62,772 bases of DNA from Bacteroidales bacterium (GTDB lineage: Bacteria; Bacteroidota; Bacteroidia; Bacteroidales; UBA932): NCBI GenBank assembly GCA_024398095.1, contig JAKSJK010000004.1, forward strand, positions 1 to 62,772. The letters run 5' to 3'. Positions 9,601 through 16,671 of the stretch are shown here, piece by piece (position 1 is the stretch's first letter; every line of letters begins with the position of its first letter). The notes under the pieces are model-generated. The model ran no database searches, was not told the origin of the DNA, and saw nothing but the letters and a program-made list of their open reading frames with translations. Made by a program: the position numbers and the translations under genes.

Positions 9601-9941
9601 CGGGCGACGAGGCCACGACCACAATCCCGGCCTTCTACAGCGGCGGAGCCTCATCCTACCAGAGACTGCCGAACGGCATGCAGGAAAGCATCTACACCAT
9701 GTGGGGAATGTCTGATCTGCGCGTCGTGAACTCATCCTTCTTCAGGTGTACCCAGATTTCCCTGACCTGGAACGCACCTAAGAAAGTCACCCAGGCAATG
9801 AGGATTTCAGACCTGATGGTCAGTGCCAATCTCGGAAATGTCTTCGTAATCGCCAGCAAGGCCTTCGACGGCTTTGATCCGGAGCTCGGAGACAGCGTGA
9901 TGCCGAGAGTCTTCTCACTCGGTCTGAATGTCGGATTCTAA
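6651..9941 (+). CDS. SusC/RagA-type TonB-linked outer-membrane transporter
   Basis: At 1096 residues it is typical for SusC. The signal peptide ends near LSLQAQ. A carboxypeptidase-regulatory-like domain spans about residues 25-105 (GTVTDSEGEPLPGAAVLL), followed by a TonB-box-like segment (EETIVTGYQ). The plug domain is at about 115-235 (DQMLQGRVAGLVV, IRGTSTIMG, PLWVVDGVIQ, GSKASNGVIVITTKQG). A long barrel ends in GLNVGF with C-terminal Phe. It should form the energised pore beneath the SusD lid encoded next. The zinc-peptidase genes downstream suggest peptides or protein fragments as cargo rather than glycans, and no glycoside hydrolase or sugar gene is nearby. The cargo is inference. Confidence 0.95.
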   Translation: MKKLTRILTSAILVFCMALSLQAQTKAVLTGTVTDSEGEPLPGAAVLLVGTTTGVQADVNGRYELKLPAKMPANPMIEFSYLGMQSRKIGYKGQSKLNVKLQSDANIEETIVTGYQTLKRRDVAGSLTALKAEDILMPSYTSIDQMLQGRVAGLVVTQSSSRVGSTPDLKIRGTSTIMGNTAPLWVVDGVIQPDPLQLDQSALMTDDLANILGNQISWLNPSDIDTITILRDASATAIYGSKASNGVIVITTKQGRQGKTTVKYTGSMTVRARPYYGMFNLMNSQERMQFSEEVFQAGSSYRGTVAPYKQMYTFEGIHRMYQDKELSREEYRDAYRFLETGNTDWFKLLTRNSVSQNHNISLSGGNERLVYNASISYGNNKGMERGNDANNMSARIRVGTNLTHNTHLDVSIIGAINNTHGYGPGVSPLAYATATSRAIPAYDQAGEPVFYRYPSNYTYGVLGLDLGYNILNEMENTYSKSKVAKVNATMDFSWDIIPELTYQFTGGISDGNTYGETYAGEKSYYIANTYRGYDFGSKLSVDPEYRAALLPYGGELQTLSKNEFNYNFQNKLQYHQTIRQYHRLNAMLGMEVRSTKYKSNQNTAWGFMPERGNKLAQATVPSDFQSMNTSSLPPFGLFQNIYRNAWSYHASDDNFMSVFATFSYSYANRYVLNASIRNDMSNRFGQDVNKRFDPMYSFAGSWDVTQEPWLKGKAWWLDQLRFRASYGIQGNAIQSISPDLIVAHQGIISKYNQPGVSIRSLPNPNLSWESTRSWNVGIDLQLLKWVTFTAEGYSRSSDAIVYQQIGREYGLSTMALNGGRVTNSGLEFTLNITPIQKKDIVWTIGMNMSNNWNSAQDVDSKLDQVSDYLFGSSGRVLKIGYPVSGFWSYSFAGLDPKTGYPTFNNMDKNTTDPTEFLVYSGQRDASFTSGFNTRLRLWDFTLGADFTALLGAAKRLVNPFTTEDRLPQPYVNLNRQLLKRWKKPGDEATTTIPAFYSGGASSYQRLPNGMQESIYTMWGMSDLRVVNSSFFRCTQISLTWNAPKKVTQAMRISDLMVSANLGNVFVIASKAFDGFDPELGDSVMPRVFSLGLNVGF

Positions 9942-9955
9942 AACAGGAAATGACG

Positions 9956-11512
9956 ATGAAAAAGACAATATATATAATCGTATCCGGCCTTGCAGCCCTG
10001 CTCTGCAGCTCTTCCTGCGGCAAGTTCCTCGAACCGAAGTCCGAGAATGAATTCGTGCCGCGCACCGTCGAAAGCCTCGACGAAGTGCTCCTCTACGAAA
10101 CCTACCGCGGCAGCAAGTCCTTCAGCACCATACCGTTCTTCACCCTGATCTCCGACGATGCGTCTGTGGCACCGTTCAAGAGCTCCGAGAAGGACCTCCT
10201 TTCTTCAGTCCACCTCTCCTCGATAAAGGCCATCTACACCTGGCAGCCGGACATGTACTACACCCTCGACGCAGACCACGTGTCTTCCAACACCTACGAC
10301 ATGTATTCCGGCGGATACGCCCGCATCCTGGGCTGCAACGCAGTACTCGACTACCTCCATAGCGTGGACGGGAAACCGGAGAAGAAAACCCGGCTCGAAG
10401 CAGAAGCCAGGGCGCTGAGGGCATACTGGTACTTCTACCTTGTGAATATCTACGGCATCCCTTACGGCACAAACCCGGACGGTCTCGGAGTCCCTCTCCA
10501 CCTCACCGCCACCGTTTCCGGATCCACCATAGAGCGCAACACCGTGAGAGAAGTCTACGAACAGGTACTCGCAGACCTGCTGGCAGCAGAGACGCTTTTC
10601 GAAAGCCTGCCTAGGGAAAGCCAGTGGAACAGGGACACAAGGGTCAGCCTGCCGTTCGTACAGCTGCTGCTCTCCCGCGTCTACCTCTACATGGAGGACT
10701 GGGAGAACGCCCTCCTCTATGCCGACAAGGTTATCAGCGACGGGCGCTTCAGGCTGCTCAACAGGGGCGACTTCCCTGTCGGATCCAACATAGACATGCA
10801 CAACTATTCCTGCCCGGAGGTCATCTGGCCTTACGGATATATAGCCGAGTTCACAGAGTACGAAAACCCGTACATGATGGTCTACTCCCTCGGTGGCAGG
10901 GTTGCCTTTGTGACCGCATCATCCGACCTCTTCTACCTCTACAGCGCAGACGACATCCGCAGGAGCCAGTATCTGGTGCAGGACGAAAGGTCCGAAAACA
11001 AGCGCGCCTACGGCAAGATAGCCCTCAAGAAGAACAGTGCGGACCCGGAGTCCAACAACACCTTCGCAAGAAGTTTCCGTCTCAGCGAGGCCTACCTGAA
11101 CAAGGCTGAGGCTCAGGCAGAACTCTTCCGCAGCACCGGTGACGACAAGTACAAGACCGCCGCCGTGGAAACCATCGGCATACTCCGCCAGAACCGCATC
11201 GAAAATCCGGGAAACGAGCAGAACAGCATCCAGATCGACACCCGCTCTGCAGACCGCCTTGTGAACTCCATCCGCAACGAAAGGCGCCGCGAACTCTGCT
11301 TCGAGGACCACAGATGGTTCGACCTCAGGCGCTACGGAATGCCACGAATCACCCACATCTGGTACGACGGCGACGACAAGGCCAAGTATTCGGCCTATGC
11401 CCTCGATGTGGAGGACTGCCAGTACACTCTCCCAATCCCGCCTGCCGTGATGCTGCTCAACAGCGCACTCGTCCAGAACCCACTCGCACCTAAAAGGAAC
11501 AGTCTCTTATGA
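9956..11512 (+). CDS. SusD/RagB-family surface lipoprotein
   Basis: The ATG at 9956 gives a compact lipoprotein signal (MKKTIYIIVSGLAALLCSSSC, Cys21); an ATG two codons upstream at 9950 is equally open. SusD hallmarks are the N-terminal FLEPKSENEF, the helical TPR-like body with ARALRAYWYFYLVNIYG, the LSEAYLNKAEAQAELF segment, and the C-terminal RNERRRELCFEDHRWFDLRRYG. The protein is the substrate-capturing lid of the SusC pore. It follows SusC by 14 bases, and its stop overlaps the start of the next gene (ATGA), so translation is probably coupled. Confidence 0.93.
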   Translation: MKKTIYIIVSGLAALLCSSSCGKFLEPKSENEFVPRTVESLDEVLLYETYRGSKSFSTIPFFTLISDDASVAPFKSSEKDLLSSVHLSSIKAIYTWQPDMYYTLDADHVSSNTYDMYSGGYARILGCNAVLDYLHSVDGKPEKKTRLEAEARALRAYWYFYLVNIYGIPYGTNPDGLGVPLHLTATVSGSTIERNTVREVYEQVLADLLAAETLFESLPRESQWNRDTRVSLPFVQLLLSRVYLYMEDWENALLYADKVISDGRFRLLNRGDFPVGSNIDMHNYSCPEVIWPYGYIAEFTEYENPYMMVYSLGGRVAFVTASSDLFYLYSADDIRRSQYLVQDERSENKRAYGKIALKKNSADPESNNTFARSFRLSEAYLNKAEAQAELFRSTGDDKYKTAAVETIGILRQNRIENPGNEQNSIQIDTRSADRLVNSIRNERRRELCFEDHRWFDLRRYGMPRITHIWYDGDDKAKYSAYALDVEDCQYTLPIPPAVMLLNSALVQNPLAPKRNSLL

Positions 11513-12420
11513 TGAAAAGAATAGGTAAATATATACTCGGCGCCGTGGCTCTCCTGCTTGCCGCATCCTGCTACAAAGAGGCCCCGATCGTGCCTTCCGA
11601 CCTCGCCGACAAACTCTATTTCGACTTCCCGCAGGGAAATGCCGCCCACGACCGCGACATCCAGCAGCTCCAGGAACAGTACGGAGTCTATATAATCTAC
11701 AAGGACATCCCGGTGTCCATGCTCAACCGCGCCTGGGTGAATGTCTATATCGGCTCCTACATCGATGCAGACCCGGTTCCCGAGACCCTCGTGCCTTGGT
11801 ATGTAGACTTCGTGAAAAGAGGCATATTCAAGTACTTCGATGCAGACAAGTTCGCACCATACTTCCCGAGATATTTCTTCCTGGTGTCCAACATGCACAT
11901 GGTACTCGACGGCGTGGCAAAGGGACATATGGCCACCAAGGTGGACGGCGTGGACTTCTGGGCCCTCAGCTTCCAGACCACGGAGACCGGCTCCCTCTAC
12001 CTGCCTGACGAGCATCTCGCCAGGATCTGCTTCGCCTACAGACTGGTCGAAAACCTGCTGCAGGCCGGCCAGATCGAGATTCCTTCGAAATTCTACGACG
12101 GCATAGACTACAACGAGATTGTCTATGACGACATCAACAACCCGAACAAGCTGAGTTCGAAATACCACTATCAGACCAGGGGCTTTGTGAAATATGTCCA
12201 GCCGGGTTTCGAGTATGACAGCCCTCTTACCAACATCAAGCTCGCGGCTGCCAAGAACGAGGATTTCCTTATGTATGTCAGGAAGATTCTCTACTCCCCT
12301 ACCGCCGAGTTCGTGGCCGAGAATGGCAGCTACCCTCTCGTGATGCAGCGCTACAATATTGTACTCGAGCTCTTCAACGGGCTTGGAATAAACCTTGCAG
12401 ATATCTCCGACGGCAAATAG
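11509..12420 (+). CDS. Metallohydrolase-like lipoprotein lacking the HExxH site
   Basis: This 303-residue lipoprotein (lipobox LAASC, Cys21) sits just after SusD. The zinc-metallohydrolase lipoprotein of the facing operon (22815-23690) sits in the same place. By eye the two share a scaffold: an early YGVYIIYKD segment, a helix where the other has HHEFAHILHQ, then GFV with downstream DFL/DFV helices, and a C-terminal helix ending in LGIN. At the active-site helix this protein reads FAYRLVENLLQ (about 175-185), so the His-Glu-x-x-His set is replaced by Tyr-Arg-x-x-Glu, and no HExxH exists elsewhere. I infer a non-catalytic relative kept as a binding subunit. The alignment is manual and the homology is moderately certain. 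Confidence 0.7.
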   Translation: MMKRIGKYILGAVALLLAASCYKEAPIVPSDLADKLYFDFPQGNAAHDRDIQQLQEQYGVYIIYKDIPVSMLNRAWVNVYIGSYIDADPVPETLVPWYVDFVKRGIFKYFDADKFAPYFPRYFFLVSNMHMVLDGVAKGHMATKVDGVDFWALSFQTTETGSLYLPDEHLARICFAYRLVENLLQAGQIEIPSKFYDGIDYNEIVYDDINNPNKLSSKYHYQTRGFVKYVQPGFEYDSPLTNIKLAAAKNEDFLMYVRKILYSPTAEFVAENGSYPLVMQRYNIVLELFNGLGINLADISDGK

Positions 12421-12427
12421 AATCCAG

Positions 12428-14767
12428 ATGAAGAAACTCCTATCCATATTGCTGGCTGTACTGTGCGTGGCAATGCCCGCAGACGCCGGCAGCAAAAAGA
12501 AAAAGAAGGAACAGACTCCGCCACCACCGGCTCCGACCCAGTATCAGAGCGTAACCGCGGGCTGCGAACAGGCGAAGGGACTTTTCAACCTCTTCCTCAA
12601 GGACGGGCGTCTGCTCGTAGAGGTGCCTATGTCCGTAATGGACAAGGACCTGCTGGTCGCATCCGTGATTTCCGGCGTGACCGACAATGCCTTTGCCAAC
12701 CCGGGAGAAATGCCTCGCAAGCCTATGCAGGCCTTCTTCAGGATGGAAAACGGCAAGCTCGCCCTCTGCCGCCACCGCTTTGACCTTGAGTCCGGCGACG
12801 GCAACATCGCCCGCAGCATCAGCCTCAACACAATGAGGACCATCTTGCAGGTCTTCGATGTGAAAGCCTGGTCTGACGACCGTTCCTCTGTCGTGGTGGA
12901 TATGACCGAGTTCTTCGCAGGCAACAACGGAGAGCTCAGTCCGTTTGGCCAAAGCAACCCATCCGGTCTCGTGGTAAGGGAGATGTTCAAACGCGACCTG
13001 TCATATGTGAGCGCAATCAAGTCCTTCGAGGACAATGCCAGTGTCAGGTCCGTTCTTTCATATTCAGTCTCTGCGACCACCGCAGCCAAGAAACCGACCC
13101 GTTTCGCAGACACCCCGTTCACCGTGGAGGTGACCAGGACCATCATGCTTCTGCCCGAGCAGCAGCTGCCTCTGCGCACCTATGACCCGAGAGTGGGCGT
13201 GTTCCACTTCGCCAAGACCAGCTTCGCCAACGACAACGCCTGGGCACGCAATGTAAGCTACGCCCAGAGATGGAGGCTGGAACCGGGTAAACCTCTCGTT
13301 TTCTACATTGATCCGAACTTCCCGGAATCTTGGAAACCTTATGTGAAGAAGGGAGTGGAAGCCTGGCAGAAAGCCTTCGATGCAATCGGGCTGGAGAACG
13401 CTATCGTAGCCCGCGACTTCCCGGAGGACGACCCGGACTTCGACCCTGACAATCTCAAATACAACTGCGTACGCTACTCTGCGTCCACTTCGGTGAACGC
13501 GATGGGGCCAATGTGGTTCGACCCTCGCAGCGGCGAGATTCTCGCGGCAAATGTGTCTATTAACCACAATGTGATCCGCATGATCCAGCAGTGGCGCTTT
13601 GTCCAGACAGCGGCGGCAGACCCGAGAGTCCGCTCCCAGGTGCTGCCGGAAGAGGTCCTCGGTGAAAGCCTGGCATATGTGGTCTCCCATGAGATCGGCC
13701 ACAGCCTGGGACTTATGCACAATATGGCGGCATCTTCGGGCATTCCGGTCGAGTCTCTCAGGGATCCCGGATTCACAGCGGAAACCGGTACCACCTATTC
13801 TATCATGGACTACGCCCGCTATAACTATGTGGCTCAGCCGGGCGACTTCGAAAAAGGCGTGAAACTCTGCCCTCCTTCCGTAGGCCTATACGACATCTAC
13901 GCCATCGGATGGCTTTATTCGGACAAGTCTGAAGATGAGCTCAAGGAACTGATAGACAGCCGCTCCGGCGACCTGCGCTACCGTTACGGAGCCCAGCAGC
14001 TCCAGGGTGTGGTGGACCCTAGCGCCATCGACGAGGATCTCGGTGACGACCCTGTCGCAGCGGCCGCATACGGCATTTCGAACCTTAAATATATTGCCGA
14101 ACATATCGGCGGGTGGTGCGGCCCATGGGACAGCGACTGCAGCTTCCGCAGGGGCGTTACCCAGGAAATGCTCACCCAGTATCAGAGATATATCAGTGCC
14201 TGCCTCTACAACGTGGGCGGCAGGTATCTGAATGCACATCTGGGCGCGGACAGGTGGGTTGCTTCCGAACCGGTGCCGTATGAGCGTCAGAAGGCCTCAG
14301 TAGCCTTCATACTCGCCCAGGCTCCCGACCAGGAGTGGCTGGACCTCCCTCAGATGAAGGAGGGCAGAGCCAGACAGGACGATCTCGGTCCGGCACTCTC
14401 GGTGTCTGTCGTAAAGGCCCTCATGCAGCGGTTCTCACAGCTTCCCGTATCCGGTGAAGGCGCCTATACAAAGTCTGAATTCCTTTCAGACCTCTTTGAG
14501 AGCGCTTTCGCAAAAACACGCAAAGGTACGAAACTCGACCAGGTCGAGATGGACATCCAGCTGCAGCTGGTGAACTTCCTCATCGGCGGGGCGGGACTCG
14601 ATGCCACCCGCGCCATCACTGACGACAACGGCTCAGTCCACTGCTGCTACACGGCCCTCATGAACTGCCGCACCCTCGTTAGCGCCAAGGCAAAAACCGG
14701 AGACGAGAACACCAGGAACCATTATTCCCTCCTCCTCTACAAGATAGACAAGAGCACCCGCAAGTAA
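12428..14767 (+). CDS. Secreted metzincin-type zinc protease (DUF5117/DUF4953-like), apparently active
   Basis: The ATG at 12428 gives a signal peptide (MKKLLSILLAVLCVAMPADA); an in-frame ATG at 12395 overlaps the upstream gene and is less likely. The mature protein is about 760 residues. It has an N-terminal domain and then the family's central metalloprotease domain. The zinc motif HEIGHSLGLMH is at residues 421-431 (HExxHxxGxxH), with a Met-turn-like SIMDY about 35 residues later. All three zinc histidines and the catalytic Glu are present. No lipobox follows the signal, so the protein is periplasmic or exported. The next gene is a relative without the motif, 2 bases downstream. Substrate unknown; a protease feeding the adjacent SusCD importer is the simplest reading. 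Confidence 0.88.
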   Translation: MKKLLSILLAVLCVAMPADAGSKKKKKEQTPPPPAPTQYQSVTAGCEQAKGLFNLFLKDGRLLVEVPMSVMDKDLLVASVISGVTDNAFANPGEMPRKPMQAFFRMENGKLALCRHRFDLESGDGNIARSISLNTMRTILQVFDVKAWSDDRSSVVVDMTEFFAGNNGELSPFGQSNPSGLVVREMFKRDLSYVSAIKSFEDNASVRSVLSYSVSATTAAKKPTRFADTPFTVEVTRTIMLLPEQQLPLRTYDPRVGVFHFAKTSFANDNAWARNVSYAQRWRLEPGKPLVFYIDPNFPESWKPYVKKGVEAWQKAFDAIGLENAIVARDFPEDDPDFDPDNLKYNCVRYSASTSVNAMGPMWFDPRSGEILAANVSINHNVIRMIQQWRFVQTAAADPRVRSQVLPEEVLGESLAYVVSHEIGHSLGLMHNMAASSGIPVESLRDPGFTAETGTTYSIMDYARYNYVAQPGDFEKGVKLCPPSVGLYDIYAIGWLYSDKSEDELKELIDSRSGDLRYRYGAQQLQGVVDPSAIDEDLGDDPVAAAAYGISNLKYIAEHIGGWCGPWDSDCSFRRGVTQEMLTQYQRYISACLYNVGGRYLNAHLGADRWVASEPVPYERQKASVAFILAQAPDQEWLDLPQMKEGRARQDDLGPALSVSVVKALMQRFSQLPVSGEGAYTKSEFLSDLFESAFAKTRKGTKLDQVEMDIQLQLVNFLIGGAGLDATRAITDDNGSVHCCYTALMNCRTLVSAKAKTGDENTRNHYSLLLYKIDKSTRK

Positions 14768-14769
14768 AA

Positions 14770-16671
14770 ATGTCCCACCTGCTCACATACCTCCTGGCGC
14801 TCACCATCGCATTTGACCCTTCCGGCAAAGCCACGGTAGAGATACCGGACTCGCTGATGGGCCGCAAGCTCTGCATGGCCAGCCGCATCGTGGAGATCTC
14901 CGATCCGGGCGAGGCTGTCGTGGGCCAGTTCTCGGAGAACTGCGTCTGCGTGTCCTTCCGCAGGAATGGGGAATACGTGGAAATGGAGCAGCTGGTGCCG
15001 TTCATGTTCGGCAAGCCGGAAGCCGGGGTCTCGAGGCGCTTCCGCCCACTGGCAAATTCGGGATCGTCCGTCAAGTTGGATCTGACGGACTTCTTCCTGA
15101 GCGAATATCCTGGCCTCAACAGCTATCCTGTGACGGCCTATAACTCGTCTGGCGGTACAGTGATGCGTACCCACAACCCGGTTCGCGATAAATGCCGCAT
15201 CGAGTCCAGCTTCACCCAAGATGGTCTCTGTGGCGTTGTCTGCGACATGAGCTACAAGATGGACGGCCACCTCTACGGCATGTTCAAGATCGAAGGTGAA
15301 TTCGTACTGCGCGCCCGCATCGCCCGCTTCTTCTTCCTGGCTGACGGACAGGGATATGAGCCGGTTCCTGCTAACGACAGCATCGGCGCCAAGAAGATAG
15401 AACTTGTGGGCGAAGCGCTACCAGACAGACCGATATCCCCAAAAGAGATATTCTGTCACAGAGATCTCTCCAACGGCATCTGCTACCACATCGACACTCT
15501 GATGCCGCCGGCTTGGGTCAAGGGCATACGCGAGGCTGCAGAAATCTGGAACGACGGCTTCGAAAAGATCGGACTCGGACGGCCTCTGGACTGCTGTATG
15601 TCGGGCAAAGACGACGGTATGCTCTCAAATTCCATAGTATATGTACCGAGCGGCATGGACAATTTTGAGTGCACGATGCTGACAGACCCTCTGGACGGAA
15701 GGATATATGCCTCGTCTATCATACTTCACAGCTCCTACATCAGCCGTCTCTGCGACCAGTACATGGTCCAGGCAGCGGTGGCCGACAGAAGGGCCCGGGC
15801 AGCGCATCTGCCAGACGAGGTGGTCTCCGAAGTGGTGCGCACTGCTGCTCTGCAGGCCATTGGACGCTCACTCGGGCTCACAGACAATCTCAGAGCCTCT
15901 TTCTCCTGCAGCGTCGACAACCTGCTCGACAAGGACTTTACCAACCGGCACGGCGTGAATCAGACTGTGATGGAGGCCCCGGTTTTCAACTACCTGGCCT
16001 CTGAAAAAGAATACGGCGAAGGCGTGGCGATCTGCCAGAGCGTTCTTTCCCCATATGACCTGGCGGCTTTGTCGATGCTTTACGGCGGCAGCCCGGTCGA
16101 GAACGAAGGTATCGGCTACTCCCTGGGCCGCGACGGGCAGAACCGCTTCATCCCTATGGCAGTCAAGGGCGATCTCTCAAATGACCCGGCCAAGGCCGTC
16201 ATGCTGCTTGCCCGGCGCCAGGCGGAACTGATCGCACATCTGGACGAGTGGTTCCCAGATCAGGAGATGGCAAAGAAGATAGGCAACGAGTCCCGCGGTT
16301 CCTACGCCCGCATGCTGGTGCGTCTGACCGACTTCCTGACAGCGGATTGGGAAGAAGGTCCGAGTCACGACGAGGTGGTCAAGACCGTCATCGCCAGCCT
16401 CCGCGACCTAGACTGGATGCAAGACGAAGATGCGGCTGCGATGTACAGACGAAATGTTTTCCGTCAGCTTTGCCAGGTTGCATTCAAGGCCGGGATTCTG
16501 GGCAAGGCCTACGATTGCCTCAGACCGGACGAACACGAATGGAAGGACTTTGTGGTCACGAGGCTCGCCTCTATGGCTGCGAACGACGCCGAAGCCTACG
16601 CCACGCTGGTACGCATACGCAAGACCAGCAAGGACGCATATATAAACAATAGAATAGATCTGCTGTTATGA
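14770..16671 (+). CDS. Metzincin-like protein with all zinc ligands replaced
   Basis: This 633-residue protein is co-linear with the upstream metzincin (shared landmarks DP-GKATVEIPDSLMG, the MGPM/VYVPSGM region, SLGL-N). It is translated from 2 bases after that gene's stop. Where the active protein has HEIGHSLGLMHN, this one reads QAIGRSLGLTDN (residues 362-373). His to Gln, Glu to Ala, His to Arg and His to Asp remove every zinc ligand and the general base, while the surrounding I-G-x-S-L-G-L frame is kept. The N-terminus is a weak signal peptide (MSHLLTYLLALTIA). The reading frame is intact and long, so it is not decaying. I infer a structural, inhibitory or substrate-binding partner of the active copy. 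Confidence 0.75.
   Translation: MSHLLTYLLALTIAFDPSGKATVEIPDSLMGRKLCMASRIVEISDPGEAVVGQFSENCVCVSFRRNGEYVEMEQLVPFMFGKPEAGVSRRFRPLANSGSSVKLDLTDFFLSEYPGLNSYPVTAYNSSGGTVMRTHNPVRDKCRIESSFTQDGLCGVVCDMSYKMDGHLYGMFKIEGEFVLRARIARFFFLADGQGYEPVPANDSIGAKKIELVGEALPDRPISPKEIFCHRDLSNGICYHIDTLMPPAWVKGIREAAEIWNDGFEKIGLGRPLDCCMSGKDDGMLSNSIVYVPSGMDNFECTMLTDPLDGRIYASSIILHSSYISRLCDQYMVQAAVADRRARAAHLPDEVVSEVVRTAALQAIGRSLGLTDNLRASFSCSVDNLLDKDFTNRHGVNQTVMEAPVFNYLASEKEYGEGVAICQSVLSPYDLAALSMLYGGSPVENEGIGYSLGRDGQNRFIPMAVKGDLSNDPAKAVMLLARRQAELIAHLDEWFPDQEMAKKIGNESRGSYARMLVRLTDFLTADWEEGPSHDEVVKTVIASLRDLDWMQDEDAAAMYRRNVFRQLCQVAFKAGILGKAYDCLRPDEHEWKDFVVTRLASMAANDAEAYATLVRIRKTSKDAYINNRIDLLL

Noticed and set aside
10272-10290. 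CACGTG core in the SusD gene as a parS-like site
   Set aside because: The flanking bases do not match GTTC/GAAC; only the hexamer is shared.
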